Source: Streptomyces californicus (lineage in GTDB: Bacteria; Actinomycetota; Actinomycetes; Streptomycetales; Streptomycetaceae). From it: 64,000 nucleotides of DNA. Below the pieces are notes generated by a model, which did no database searches, had not been told where the DNA came from, and was given only the letters and a program-made list of their open reading frames with translations. The stretch covers positions 5,860 to 69,859 of the forward strand of contig NZ_JNZZ01000030.1 of the NCBI RefSeq assembly GCF_000717645.1, written 5' to 3'. The translations under genes were made by a program, and so were the position numbers. Each line of letters opens with the position of its first letter. The first letter of the stretch is position 1. Positions 8,209 through 17,027 of this stretch are shown in pieces.

Positions 8209-9090
8209 TCACATCGAGCGCAGGACGGCCTGTTTCGCGGTGCTGAACTCGTCGTCGGTGAGGACCCCGGCCCGGTGCAGTTCGCCCAGCTCCCGCAGCC
8301 GCCGCAGCAGGACGTCGTGGTCGCCCGCGGGCGGGGCGGCGGGCTCGGCGGCCTCGGCCGGGGCGGGAGCGGGCGCCGGGGCGTCGAGCGCGGCCCCGGC
8401 CCGGGGCAGCCGCGTCAGCACCGCCGCCGCGACCAGGACGGCGGTGTACTCCTTCTTGGACATCCCCCACAGGTCCAGGGCGTACATGTCGTACTTCGGC
8501 GGCGCGGAGACCGGCCCCTCGACCGGCTCGAAGCGCAGGTAGCCGTTCTCCAGGCCGATCGAGGGCAGCCACCGCACGGCCGCGATCCGCGACAGCGGGA
8601 GGGTGGCCGGGCCTCCGGCGGTCTTGGACTCCTCGGCCTTCCAGTTCCAGGTCAGCCGGACGGTCTCGCCGTCGAAGGAGGCCGTGCCGTCGCCGCCCCC
8701 GCCGGAGACGGGCAGGGAGGGGCCGGGCAGCAGGAAGCGGTCCACCGGGCCGTCCGGCACCTGCTCGATCAGCAGCGCGTTGCGGACCTCGTCGACGAAG
8801 TACTCGGCGACCCCCGTGCGGTCCTTCTCCACGGTCAGCGCGTAGGGGTCGGCGCCGTCCTTGAGCCGGCCGTCGGCGGCCCGCAGCACCGGGCAGGCGC
8901 CCCCGCGCAGCCGTAGCCGCAGCCGGCCGCCCTTGCGGTCCGGTTCGAACGAGATGCCCGCCACCGCCCGCACGGGCACGGCGATCTCACCCAGGGCCAG
9001 CCGCACCGGGTGCGCCTTTCCCCCCGGCACGATGCGCACGGTGTCCCCGTCGAACGTCCACGTTCCGTCCCGCTGGATGATTTCCGCCAT
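8209..9090 (-). CDS. DUF4429 domain protein with C-terminal SHOCT motif
   Basis: A 293-residue soluble protein made of two similar beta-rich DUF4429 halves. The first starts MAEIIQRDGTWTFDGDTVRI; the second restarts near residue 135 with GTASFDGETVRLTW. An Ala/Pro-rich linker leads to a C-terminal SHOCT-type helix pair (LLRRLRELGELHRAGVLTDDEF, about 265-290), a module often found at the ends of proteins that oligomerise or contact other partners. The repeated half-domain suggests an internal duplication. The start is the ATG at 9090; the frame stays open far upstream, but that region is the antisense of desD. Function unknown. Confidence 0.85.
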   Translation of the reverse strand: MAEIIQRDGTWTFDGDTVRIVPGGKAHPVRLALGEIAVPVRAVAGISFEPDRKGGRLRLRLRGGACPVLRAADGRLKDGADPYALTVEKDRTGVAEYFVDEVRNALLIEQVPDGPVDRFLLPGPSLPVSGGGGDGTASFDGETVRLTWNWKAEESKTAGGPATLPLSRIAAVRWLPSIGLENGYLRFEPVEGPVSAPPKYDMYALDLWGMSKKEYTAVLVAAAVLTRLPRAGAALDAPAPAPAPAEAAEPAAPPAGDHDVLLRRLRELGELHRAGVLTDDEFSTAKQAVLRSM

Positions 9091-9136
9091 GGCCCCGATT
9101 CTGCCAGCCCGCCACGGTGCCGTACGGGGGAGGAGA

Positions 9137-9170
9137 CGAGCGCCCGGGGGGCCACTTTCCCGGGCGCTCG
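9137..9170. terminator. Hairpin terminator of the desferrioxamine operon
   Basis: A 12-bp stem (9137-9148 with 9159-9170) lies about 50 bp past the desD stop. A second imperfect GC hairpin (about 9180-9213) sits immediately after desD. Together they probably end desABCD transcription before the DUF4429 gene. Confidence 0.65.
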
Positions 9171-9218
9171 CCGGTCGAAGGGCCGCCGGGCCCCATGGGC
9201 AGGCCCCGGCGGCACGGG

Positions 9219-10997
9219 TCAGAACCCGGCGATCGGGTTCTTCAGGCGTCCCACCAACTGCAGGGCACCGGCCGGGTCGTTGAGGTCGACCATCTGCTCG
9301 TTGTCGCGCAGCTGGAGGCGGTTGAGGCAGGAGAGCGCGAACTCCGGTGCGAACAGGTCGTACTGCGCGAACTTCTCCGCGAGGTACGGCACCGACTCCT
9401 GGTAGTCGCGCACGCAGGCGGCGACCGTCCGCCAGAAGGTCTCCTCGTCGAGGACGCCCTCGGTGGCCAGACCCGCGCCCAGGAAGCGGAAGAAGCAGTC
9501 GAAGACGTCGGTGAAGACCGACAGCACCTTCATGTCCTCGGGGACCTCGGCCCGGATCCGCTCGACCTGCGGCGGCAGCACCGCGTCCGGGTCCATCACC
9601 GCGATCTCCTCCGCGATGTCCTTGAAGACCGTGCGGGTGACGACGCCGTCCTCCACGACCAGGATCACGTTCTCGCCGTGCGGCATGTAGACCAGGTCGT
9701 AGGCGTAGAAGCTGTGCAGCACCGGCACCAGATAGGCGTCCAGGTAGTGCCGCAGCCACGCCCGCGGGTCCAGCCCCGACTCGGCGATCAGCGCCCCGGC
9801 CACCGAGCCGCCCTCGTGGTCGGTGTGGAGCAGGGACGCCATCGTCGCGACCCGCTCGCCCGGCCCCAGCCCCGGCACCGGGCTCTCGCGCCACAGGGCG
9901 GCGAGCATCTTGCGGTACGGGGACCCCTTGGCGGTGGCCGCCTCGAAGGACCGGTGGCGGTAGCCGATCGCGGCCCGCTCGCGGATGATCGAGAACCTGG
10001 CCCCGCGCAGCAGGTCGTCGCGCTCGATCAGACCGGCCAGCCAGTCGTTGATCGCGGGTGTGGCCTCCATGTACGCGGCCGAGAGCCCGCGCATGAAACC
10101 CATGTTGAGCACGGAGAGCGCCGTTTTGACGTAGTGCTTCTCCGGGTGGTCGGCGTTGAAGAACGTCCGGATCGACTGCTGGGCGAGATAGCCGTCCTCG
10201 CCCTCCCCGAGCACCACCAGGCGGCGCTCGGCCAGCTCCCCGGCGAAGGTGACGGCGAGTTTGTTCCACCACTGCCAGGGGTGGACGGGCAGCAGGAGGT
10301 AGTCGGCCGGGTCGAGGCCGAGCCCGCGCAGGACGCCGTCGAACCGCGCCCGCTCGCTCTCGCTCAGCTCGTCCTTCATCAGCGCGTCGTAGTCGAGACC
10401 GGCGCCCGAGGTGAAGGTGGCCCGGTCGCGGCGGGCCGCCAGCCACACCAGCCGCACGGGGGAGGCCGCCTCGGGGGCGTACGCCCGGTACTCGTCCACG
10501 CCGAAGCCGAGCCGCCCGTTGTTGGCGACGAAGCACGGGTGGCCCTCGGTCATCCCGGTCTCGACGGCCTGGAAGCCGGCGGCGACGAGCTGGCCGGAGG
10601 TCGCCGGTTCCTTGGTGAGTTTGTAGGCGGTTCCGGCCAGGGTGGAGGAGATCTCCTCCAGATAGACCGGCAGCACTTCGGCCGGGATGCCCAGGGTGTG
10701 CCGCAGCTCGATCAGGAACTCCGCCGCGTCCAAGGGGAGTTCGGAGCCATGGCGGTGCCGGGTGATGGTGTCCGCTTCGATCTGCCAGTGGTCCAGGGCG
10801 AAGAGGCGCGCGGTGAAACGATACTCGGTGGAGGCGTCGTCGCTACGGACGGTGTAGCGGTCGTCGCCGGTCGGGGCGGGCGCCAGCAGCCGCTCATGGC
10901 TGAATTCCGCCAGCGCTTTCCTCACCAGCAGTCGGTTTGCGGTGGCCCAGCGCTCGGGGGAGAGGTGGGCGGCACTGTCGCTGAGGGCGGTCGTCAT
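9219..10997 (-). CDS. desD: Desferrioxamine synthetase (NIS synthetase, IucA/IucC family)
   Basis: ATP-dependent synthetase that oligomerises and cyclises N-hydroxy-N-succinyl-cadaverine (or the acetyl form) to desferrioxamine E/B. At 592 residues it is normal for DesD. Family features are visible: an IucA/IucC core (about 130-400) with HPWQWW and GFMRGLSAAYMEATPAINDW around the active site, and a C-terminal FhuF-like region (about 410-580) with SFYAYDLVYMPHGEN. The ATG overlaps the desC stop by 4 bp (ATGA), so translation is coupled. Last gene of the iron-regulated operon. Cytoplasmic. Confidence 0.96.
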   Translation of the reverse strand: MTTALSDSAAHLSPERWATANRLLVRKALAEFSHERLLAPAPTGDDRYTVRSDDASTEYRFTARLFALDHWQIEADTITRHRHGSELPLDAAEFLIELRHTLGIPAEVLPVYLEEISSTLAGTAYKLTKEPATSGQLVAAGFQAVETGMTEGHPCFVANNGRLGFGVDEYRAYAPEAASPVRLVWLAARRDRATFTSGAGLDYDALMKDELSESERARFDGVLRGLGLDPADYLLLPVHPWQWWNKLAVTFAGELAERRLVVLGEGEDGYLAQQSIRTFFNADHPEKHYVKTALSVLNMGFMRGLSAAYMEATPAINDWLAGLIERDDLLRGARFSIIRERAAIGYRHRSFEAATAKGSPYRKMLAALWRESPVPGLGPGERVATMASLLHTDHEGGSVAGALIAESGLDPRAWLRHYLDAYLVPVLHSFYAYDLVYMPHGENVILVVEDGVVTRTVFKDIAEEIAVMDPDAVLPPQVERIRAEVPEDMKVLSVFTDVFDCFFRFLGAGLATEGVLDEETFWRTVAACVRDYQESVPYLAEKFAQYDLFAPEFALSCLNRLQLRDNEQMVDLNDPAGALQLVGRLKNPIAGF

Positions 10998-11563
10998 CGG
11001 TCGTTGCCTCCGGTTGCTGATTCGAACTGCTCACGGGTGCAGGCGCTGAGCAGCGCGTCCTTCTCCGGTTTGGCGATCTCCCGGAGCACCTCGAAACCGA
11101 CCGCCTTGTTGAGGGCCTGCACGGCGCTGTTGGTCACGTCGGGCTCGACGACGACCCGGCGCACCGACGGGTCGGCGAAGAGGAAGTCCATGACGGCGGT
11201 GATCACGGCCCGGGTGAAGCCGTGCACGGGGGTGTCGGTCGGGGCGACAAGGAAGTGCATCCCGATGTCGCCGGGCTTCGCCTCGTACAGCCCCTTCAGC
11301 TCGACCTCGGTGGGGTCGTACCGCTCGATCAGGAAGGCGGGTTCGCCGTCGTGCAGCCCGATGAACGCGTCGTGGTGCGGATGGGCGGCGATGGACCGGT
11401 ACTCCTGTTCCACGTCGGCGGGTTCCGCGTCGCCCATCAGCCAGTACGCGGCCTTGGGGTGGGTCACCCAGCCGTGCACCAGCGCGGCGTCCGAGGCGGG
11501 GTCCAGCGGGCGGACCGTGAACGTGCCGAGCGCGTCGGCGGGGCGTTCGTCGGGACGGCTCAT
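10994..11563 (-). CDS. desC: Acyl-CoA transferase of desferrioxamine biosynthesis
   Basis: Adds a succinyl or acetyl group from CoA to N-hydroxycadaverine. 189 residues, a GNAT-like acyltransferase of the IucB/AlcB type. [28 protein letters not shown], the GMHFLVAP strand and [16 protein letters not shown] mark the acyl-CoA fold. It overlaps desB by 4 bp at its start and desD by 4 bp at its end, in the strict desABCD order. Confidence 0.93.
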   Translation of the reverse strand: MSRPDERPADALGTFTVRPLDPASDAALVHGWVTHPKAAYWLMGDAEPADVEQEYRSIAAHPHHDAFIGLHDGEPAFLIERYDPTEVELKGLYEAKPGDIGMHFLVAPTDTPVHGFTRAVITAVMDFLFADPSVRRVVVEPDVTNSAVQALNKAVGFEVLREIAKPEKDALLSACTREQFESATGGNDR

Positions 11564-12837
11564 ACGGCGAACTCCTGGAAGGCGATGGACTTCTCGACCG
11601 GGTAGACCTCACGGCCGAGCAGCTCGCCGATGATGTACGCGTTGCGGTAGGCGCCCATGCCGAGGTCGGGCGAGGTGATCGAGTGGGTGTGCACCGAGGC
11701 GTTCTGGAGGAAGACCCCGTGCCCGGTGGTGTCGATGCTGTAGTTGCGGGCCACGTCGAAGCGGCCCCGGCTGTCGTGGCGCAGCCGTCCGCTGATCGGG
11801 GCGAGGAAGGCGGGGGCCTCGTACCGGTAGCCGGTGGCGAGGACCAGCCCCTCGGTGGTGAGCTCGTAGTCCTTGCCCTGCTCCTCCTGGCGCAGCCCCA
11901 GCCGGTACGCCCCGCCCTCCTCGTCGTAACGGGCGCTGACGAGGGCGGAGTTGGTGAGCAGCCTGGTCGGCACGGGGCCCGGCAGGTTCTTCTGGTACAG
12001 CAGGTCGAAGATCGCGTCGATCAACTCCCCGTCGATGCCCTTGAACAGCCCCTTCTGCCCGGTCTCCAGCCGGTGGCGGGTCTCCTCGGGCAGCGCGTGG
12101 AAGTAGTCGATGTACTCCGGGGAGGTCATCTCCAGCGTCAGCTTGGTGTACTCCAGCGGGAAGAACCGCGGGGAGCGGGTGACCCAGTTCAGGCGGTAGC
12201 CGTGGACGTCGATCTCGGAGAGCAGGTCGTAGTAGATCTCCGCCGCGCTCTGCCCGCTGCCGACCAGGGTGATCGACCGCTTCTTCTGGAGGTCGGCTTT
12301 CCGTTCCAGGTAGCGGGAGTTGTGCAGGAAGTCCCCGCCGAGCCCCTGGCAGGCCGCGGGTATGTGCGGCGGGGTCCCGGTGCCCAGGACGAGCCGCCGG
12401 GAGCGGAACAGCTCCCCGGAGGCGGTGCGTACGGTGTAGAGCCCGCCGGCGTCGTCGTACGTCACCGTCTCCACGGTCTCGCCGAACCGGATGCCGCTCA
12501 GCTTCCCGGCGGCCCAGCGGCAGTAGTCGTTGTACTCGGTGCGCAGCGGATAGAAGTTCTCGCGGATGTAGAACGAGTAGAGTCGGCCGCGCTCCTTGAG
12601 GTAGTTGAGGAAGGAGTACGGCGAGGTCGGGTCGGCCATGGTGACCAGGTCCGACATGAACGGCGTCTGGAGATGGGCCCCTTCGAGGAACATCCCGGCG
12701 TGCCATTCGAAGTCCGGCTTGGACTCCAGGAAGACGCCGTTCAGCTCGTCGATGGGCTCGGTCAGGCAGGCGAGCCCGAGGTTGAACGGGCCGAGACCGA
12801 TCCCGATGAAGTCGTGGGGGTCAGGAAGCGCGGTCAA
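11560..12837 (-). CDS. desB: Cadaverine N-hydroxylase (flavin monooxygenase)
   Basis: FAD- and NADPH-dependent oxygenase that hydroxylates cadaverine, the first committed modification in desferrioxamine assembly. 425 residues. The FAD-binding [10 protein letters not shown] lies at residues 12-21, the NADPH-binding VGSGQSAAE around 212, and the ATGYRYE motif near 345; all are typical of lysine/ornithine N-hydroxylases. The start is TTG at 12837, supported by GGGAG upstream, with no better ATG before the FAD motif. The start overlaps the 3' end of desA by 17 bp, coupling translation. Confidence 0.95.
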   Translation of the reverse strand: MTALPDPHDFIGIGLGPFNLGLACLTEPIDELNGVFLESKPDFEWHAGMFLEGAHLQTPFMSDLVTMADPTSPYSFLNYLKERGRLYSFYIRENFYPLRTEYNDYCRWAAGKLSGIRFGETVETVTYDDAGGLYTVRTASGELFRSRRLVLGTGTPPHIPAACQGLGGDFLHNSRYLERKADLQKKRSITLVGSGQSAAEIYYDLLSEIDVHGYRLNWVTRSPRFFPLEYTKLTLEMTSPEYIDYFHALPEETRHRLETGQKGLFKGIDGELIDAIFDLLYQKNLPGPVPTRLLTNSALVSARYDEEGGAYRLGLRQEEQGKDYELTTEGLVLATGYRYEAPAFLAPISGRLRHDSRGRFDVARNYSIDTTGHGVFLQNASVHTHSITSPDLGMGAYRNAYIIGELLGREVYPVEKSIAFQEFAV

Positions 12838-14269
12838 GGGTGTCTCCCAGGTACTGCTCGGCGTGGCCGGCGATCAGATCGAGGACGGCGGCGATGTCGT
12901 CCACCGTCGTCTCGGGGTTGAGCAGGGTGAACTTCAGGTACTGCCGGTCACCGACCCGGGTGCCCGCGACGATCGCCTCACCGGAGGCGAACAGGGCCTT
13001 GCGGGCGTACAGGTTGGCCCGGTCGATCTCGTCCGGCGCGGTGACGCCGGACGGGATGTGGCGGAAGACGAGTGTGGAGAGCCGCGGCTCGACGACCACG
13101 TCGAAACGCGGATCGGCGGCGAGGAGCCGCCAGCCCTCGGCGGCCAGATCGCAGACCTGGTCGAAGAGTTCGCCGATCCCGTCGGCGCCCATCACGCGCA
13201 GCGTCATCCACAGCTTGAGCGCGTCGAACCGGCGGGTCGTCTGGAGGGACTTGTCGACCTGGTTGGGTATCCGCTCCTCGACCGTCCGGCGCGGGTTCAG
13301 ATACTCCGCGTGGTACGTGGCGTGGCGCAGGACCGCCCGGTCGCGGACCAGGACGGCGGACGAACTCACCGGCTGGAAGAAGGACTTGTGATAGTCCACG
13401 GTGACCGAGTCGGCGTGGGCGATGCCGTCGAGGAGCCCGCCCCGCTCGCGGGAGGCGAGCAGCCCGCAGCCGTACGCGGCGTCCACGTGCATCCACACGG
13501 CGAACTGCTCGCAGAGCGCGGCGATCTCCGGGAGCGGGTCGATGGAGCCGAAGTCCGTGGTGCCGGCGGTGGCGACGACGGCCATCGGGACGGCCCCCTC
13601 GGCCACGCACTGCTCCAGGGCGCGGGCGAGCGCCAGCGTCCGCATGCGCTTGTCGCGGTCCACGGGCACGGAGATCACGGCGTCCGGACCGAGGCCGAGG
13701 AGTTTGGCGGACTTCTGGACGCTGAAGTGGCTGCACTCGGAGGTGAGGATCCGCAGCCGCGTGAAGTGTTCGGGCCGGACCTTCGCCTCCTCCCGCGCCA
13801 GCAGCAGGGCCTGGAGGTTGGACTGGGTGCCGCCGCTGGTGAAGATGCCGTCGGCGGCCGGGCCGAGCCCGATCCGCTCGGTGGTCCAGTCGATCAGCCG
13901 CCGCTCGATGAGGGTGCCGCCCGCGCTCTGGTCCCAGGTGTCCAGGGAGGAGTTGACGGCGGAGAGCACGGCCTCGCCGAGCACGGCGGGGATGACGACC
14001 GGGCAGTTGAGGTGGCCCAGGTAGCGGGGGCGGTGGAAGTAGACGGCGTCACGGAGGTAGACCTCGCCGAGCTCGTCGAGGGCCGCGGCGGCGTCGCCGA
14101 GCGGCCGGTCGAGGTCGATCGCGTCGACGACGGGGGAGAGCTCGTCCACACCGACGCCGCTGAAGGGGCGCTCGGTGGCGGCGAGGGTGGCCGCGACCCG
14201 TTCCACTCCCGCGGAGACGGTGGTCCGATAGTGCTCCGCGGTCGCGTTGTTGAGCAGGTGCGCACGCAT
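12821..14269 (-). CDS. desA: Pyridoxal-phosphate lysine decarboxylase
   Basis: Decarboxylates lysine to cadaverine, the first step of desferrioxamine synthesis. 482 residues, group II PLP decarboxylase. Lys295 in [10 protein letters not shown] is the Schiff-base lysine. HVDAAYG (Asp263) binds the pyridine nitrogen, and TSGGTQSN (145-151) binds phosphate. First gene of desABCD; ATG start with GGGAGG upstream. An iron box sits about 80 bp before the start, so the operon should be repressed by DmdR-type regulators in iron-replete cells. Confidence 0.95.
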   Translation of the reverse strand: MRAHLLNNATAEHYRTTVSAGVERVAATLAATERPFSGVGVDELSPVVDAIDLDRPLGDAAAALDELGEVYLRDAVYFHRPRYLGHLNCPVVIPAVLGEAVLSAVNSSLDTWDQSAGGTLIERRLIDWTTERIGLGPAADGIFTSGGTQSNLQALLLAREEAKVRPEHFTRLRILTSECSHFSVQKSAKLLGLGPDAVISVPVDRDKRMRTLALARALEQCVAEGAVPMAVVATAGTTDFGSIDPLPEIAALCEQFAVWMHVDAAYGCGLLASRERGGLLDGIAHADSVTVDYHKSFFQPVSSSAVLVRDRAVLRHATYHAEYLNPRRTVEERIPNQVDKSLQTTRRFDALKLWMTLRVMGADGIGELFDQVCDLAAEGWRLLAADPRFDVVVEPRLSTLVFRHIPSGVTAPDEIDRANLYARKALFASGEAIVAGTRVGDRQYLKFTLLNPETTVDDIAAVLDLIAGHAEQYLGDTLDRAS

Positions 14270-14347
14270 GGTGGGGGTCCTCCCGGTGAGGGGAACTTCA
14301 TCGCGCCCTCCGGGCAGGAAGGGGGGAACGAGGGCGCGATGCCTAAG

Positions 14348-14366
14348 TAAGGTGAGCCTAACCTAA
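14348..14366. promoter_or_regulatory. Iron box (DmdR/IdeR operator) upstream of desA
   Basis: TAAGGTGAGCCTAACCTAA, or on the gene strand TTAGGTTAGGCTCACCTTA, differs by one base from the 19-bp iron box that I recall for DmdR1 at des promoters. It lies 79 bp before the desA ATG, where it can block the promoter. Confidence 0.9.
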
Positions 14367-14506
14367 CTCGAATGGATCTTGCGTCCTCGCCCCCTGGGTG
14401 CACGGCTCGTGCGCCGCCTCCCCACGTCCCCTCCACTTATTCCGATCGCCCGCGGCCTTTCTGCTGACGGAGGCCGTTGCGGAGGTGCCCGCGCCGGATT
14501 CCACTT

Positions 14507-15322
14507 CTACCGGCTGACGTCCTGACGTGCGCCGGCCCCGCGACGCCAGTAGGAGGCGGAGGTCACCCGGGCGGGGTCGAAGCTCCGCTCCCGGACCAGG
14601 TGGTGGCGCAGCGCCCGTACGCCCGCCTCCTCGCCCGCGATCCACGCGTACGGCGTGCCGGGCGGCAGGTCGGCGGCGCGCACGCTCTCCACCCCGCAGA
14701 CGGCCCCCTCGCTCCGGACGAGCCAGCGGATCCGGGCCTTCGCCGCCGTGTTGAGCGCCTGCCGGTCCTCGGTGCGCGGGATCTCCAGCCAGACCCGGGC
14801 GGGCATTCCGGCGGGCAGCCACTCCAGGACGGCGGCAGCGGCGGCCAGCGCGGACTCGTCGGCGCGGATCAGCACCCAGTCGGTGCCGGCCGGCGGCCGG
14901 AAGCGTACGGCGGGGTTGTCCGGTGACGCGGGGCCCAGCACGGTGAGCGGGTCGCAGGGGGAGGCGGCCAGCGCCCACCGGGACGCGGGGCCGCCGCCGT
15001 GCAGCACGAAGTCGAGGTCGAGTTCGGTGGAGCCGTCGGGGCGCGGCCGCTGCGCCCGCACGGTGTACGAACGCGTCACGGCCCGACCGTCGCCGGGTCG
15101 GAGAGGCCCCCGGCCGGCGGGGCCCGCGCCCGGGTCCGCGGCGCACGGCGGCAGGGTGATGGACACGCTCTGGTCGCGTCCGCCGCCCCGGAAGCCGTCC
15201 GCCCCCGGCCCGCCGAGCGTGATCCGGAGGACGGAGGGGCCCAGCCGTCGCGTCCGCAGGACGGTCAGGTCGAAGGGGCGGAGCGGGGAGACCGCGGGGG
15301 CGGCGGGCATCGTCGACGTCAA
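14507..15322 (-). CDS. desF: Siderophore-interacting ferric reductase
   Basis: FAD/NAD(P)H-dependent protein expected to reduce and release iron from imported ferrioxamine. 271 residues with the ViuB/YqjH layout. An FAD-binding beta barrel (about 20-140, RAVTRSYTVR as the flavin contact and DLDFVLHGGGPASRWA as the phosphate contact) precedes a NAD(P)-binding half (about 145-260). I start at TTG 15322 because GGAGGAG lies at RBS distance; an ATG four codons later is too far from it. Same strand as desABCD but with its own iron box and a 237-bp gap before desA. The transporter lipoprotein gene desE, usually adjacent in other Streptomyces, is not in the window. Confidence 0.88.
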   Translation of the reverse strand: MTSTMPAAPAVSPLRPFDLTVLRTRRLGPSVLRITLGGPGADGFRGGGRDQSVSITLPPCAADPGAGPAGRGPLRPGDGRAVTRSYTVRAQRPRPDGSTELDLDFVLHGGGPASRWALAASPCDPLTVLGPASPDNPAVRFRPPAGTDWVLIRADESALAAAAAVLEWLPAGMPARVWLEIPRTEDRQALNTAAKARIRWLVRSEGAVCGVESVRAADLPPGTPYAWIAGEEAGVRALRHHLVRERSFDPARVTSASYWRRGAGARQDVSR

Positions 15323-15393
15323 CGGGGGGCTCCTCCGGGGCGGGCCGGAGCGGTGGGCGGACGGCCCGGGCTTCCGGCGGGGGCGATCCGGAG

Positions 15394-15412
15394 TAAGGTT
15401 AGCCTACCCTTG
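15394..15412. promoter_or_regulatory. Iron box upstream of desF
   Basis: TAAGGTTAGCCTACCCTTG, or on the gene strand CAAGGGTAGGCTAACCTTA, is a good match to the same 19-bp iron-box palindrome. It is centred about 80 bp before the desF start. Confidence 0.85.
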
Positions 15413-15529
15413 CTTGGATGGGAGGGGTCTGTCACCGATTCCCCGACGCGCCCGGTCCGCACCGCCGTGGCCCCTCCCACCCGTACCGGCCGCGTACGGA
15501 AGGGCTGCGGAGGTGAAGCCGTTGGAGGC

Positions 15530-16174
15530 TCAGGCGTCGCCGAACAGGGACCGGCAGGCTTCGAGCCCCTCCACGGTCACCTCGACCCTCCGATGCGCCT
15601 CCCACCGCTCCCGGTCCAGGCGCAGCCGCTGAAGGGTCACGGCGGCCCCGCGTACGGACTCCGTCTTCACGCCGTCGTCCGTGTAACCGAGCCGCCGCGA
15701 GACGCCGAGCGAACGCGGGTTGTCGAGCATGGCCGCCGAGACGGCACACCGCGCGCCGAGCCCGGCGAACGCGAGGTGCAGGGCGGCGGCGCGCATCTCC
15801 GTGCCCAAGCCGCGCCCCTGGTACGGGAGTCCGAGCCACGACCCGGTCTCCACCTCCCGCAGCGTGCCGAAGTCCTCCCCCATCAGGTCCTGCCGGCCGA
15901 CGACCCGGCCCTCGTGCAGGACGGCCAGGCTGAGCGTCCAGCTCCGCGCGGACCAGGCGGCGACGGTCCCCAGCAGGTGCTGGAACACCGCCCGCCCCAC
16001 CTCCTCGGGCTTCCCGTCGGTCCACGCCACGCTGAACGGCATACGGCCCGGCTCGTGCACTCCGCCGGCGGCCACCGAGGACAGCTCGTCGAGGAGGGGG
16101 AGGTCCGGCAGGCGCAGTTCGAGGCGCGGCGTCCGCAGGCGGAGCCCGTACAGAGGCCAGTGGGGAAGGTCCAT
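15530..16174 (-). CDS. GNAT-family N-acetyltransferase (RimJ/RimL-like)
   Basis: A 214-residue acetyltransferase of the ribosomal-protein acetylase type. The N-terminus LRLRTPRLELRLP is typical of RimJ/L members. GSWLGLPYQGRGLGTEMRAAAL (about 120-140) is the acetyl-CoA binding motif A, and NPRSLGVSRRLGYTDDG is motif B. The substrate is unknown; related proteins act on protein N-termini or small amines. Monocistronic, facing away from the DUF1707 gene. ATG start. Confidence 0.88.
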   Translation of the reverse strand: MDLPHWPLYGLRLRTPRLELRLPDLPLLDELSSVAAGGVHEPGRMPFSVAWTDGKPEEVGRAVFQHLLGTVAAWSARSWTLSLAVLHEGRVVGRQDLMGEDFGTLREVETGSWLGLPYQGRGLGTEMRAAALHLAFAGLGARCAVSAAMLDNPRSLGVSRRLGYTDDGVKTESVRGAAVTLQRLRLDRERWEAHRRVEVTVEGLEACRSLFGDA

Positions 16175-16298
16175 GACGGGACTCTGCCGGGTCGGCCGCA
16201 GCGGTGTCGACCGAATTCGGGAGAACCGGCGCGCGGGCTCGGGCGCCCGCAGGCGTCACCGTGTTCCCGTGTCCCCCAACGCGCCTTAGGGTGAGCCG

Positions 16299-16841
16299 GT
16301 GACCTCACCACGGAAGAACGCCACGGCGCGCATCGCCGAGGGCGACCGCGACAGCGCTGTGCGGCGGGTGCGGGAGGCGTACGCCGAGGAGCGCATCTCC
16401 CACGAGGAGATGGACGAACGGCTCGACCGGGTGCTGGCCTCCACGACGCACGGCGAACTGACCGCCGCCCTCGATCTGCTCCCCGCCGAGGACCCGGGCG
16501 GCACGGAGACGATCGCCGCCGCCGGGGGGCGTATCAAGCGGCGCGGGGTATGGCAGGTGCCTCGGCGCCTCATCGTCCAGTCCGCCTTCGGGCGGGTGCG
16601 CCTGAATCTGTCGCGGGCACGCTTCGAGCACCCGGTCGCGGACATCGAGCTGAACCTCGGCACCGGCAACGCGGTCATCGTGGTGCCCCGCGACGCGGTC
16701 GTCGACGTCACTGGGCTGGCGACCGGGTGGAAGGACCTGCGGTACACGCCCCGGCAGCCGTCCCGCCCCGACGCACCGCGCTTCCGTCTCTCGGGCGCGA
16801 TGGGCTACGGACGGCTGCGGATCCGCCACGCCTGGCGCTGA
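16299..16841 (+). CDS. DUF1707 (SHOCT-like) domain protein
   Basis: The N-terminus (about 9-62) is a DUF1707 domain: ARIAEGDRDSAVRRVREAYAE, then ERISHEEMDERLDRVLAS, then a helix. This short helical module is very common in actinobacteria. The C-terminal part (about 80-180) is beta-rich and resembles the cell-wall-active LiaF-like domain (repeated IVQSAFGRVRLNLS and GTGNAVIVVPRDAVVDVTG). 180 residues, no membrane segment. GTG start. Possibly an envelope-stress sensor part, but this is inference. Confidence 0.82.
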   Translation: MTSPRKNATARIAEGDRDSAVRRVREAYAEERISHEEMDERLDRVLASTTHGELTAALDLLPAEDPGGTETIAAAGGRIKRRGVWQVPRRLIVQSAFGRVRLNLSRARFEHPVADIELNLGTGNAVIVVPRDAVVDVTGLATGWKDLRYTPRQPSRPDAPRFRLSGAMGYGRLRIRHAWR

Positions 16842-16960
16842 GGGAGAGGCGAACTGCTGCTCAGCCGGATGGAGTTGTGCGGAGTCCGCCCGTAGCGCGC
16901 GCCCGGCGGGGCCGCGCCCCGATCGGGGCCCGTCCCGGCGGCTGACGTGTTCTCACGCCC

Positions 16961-17000
16961 CGCCCCGCCGACCGTGGAGCGGTCCACGGCCGGCGGGGCG
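16961..17000. terminator. Hairpin terminator of the leucine-catabolic operon
   Basis: An 18-bp stem with one mismatch (16961-16978 with 16983-17000) and a GCGG loop lies 28 bp past the stop of the acyl-CoA dehydrogenase gene. It also faces the end of the DUF1707 gene. Confidence 0.8.
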
Positions 17001-17027
17001 GCGGCAGGCGGCGCGTCGGTCGGTGGT

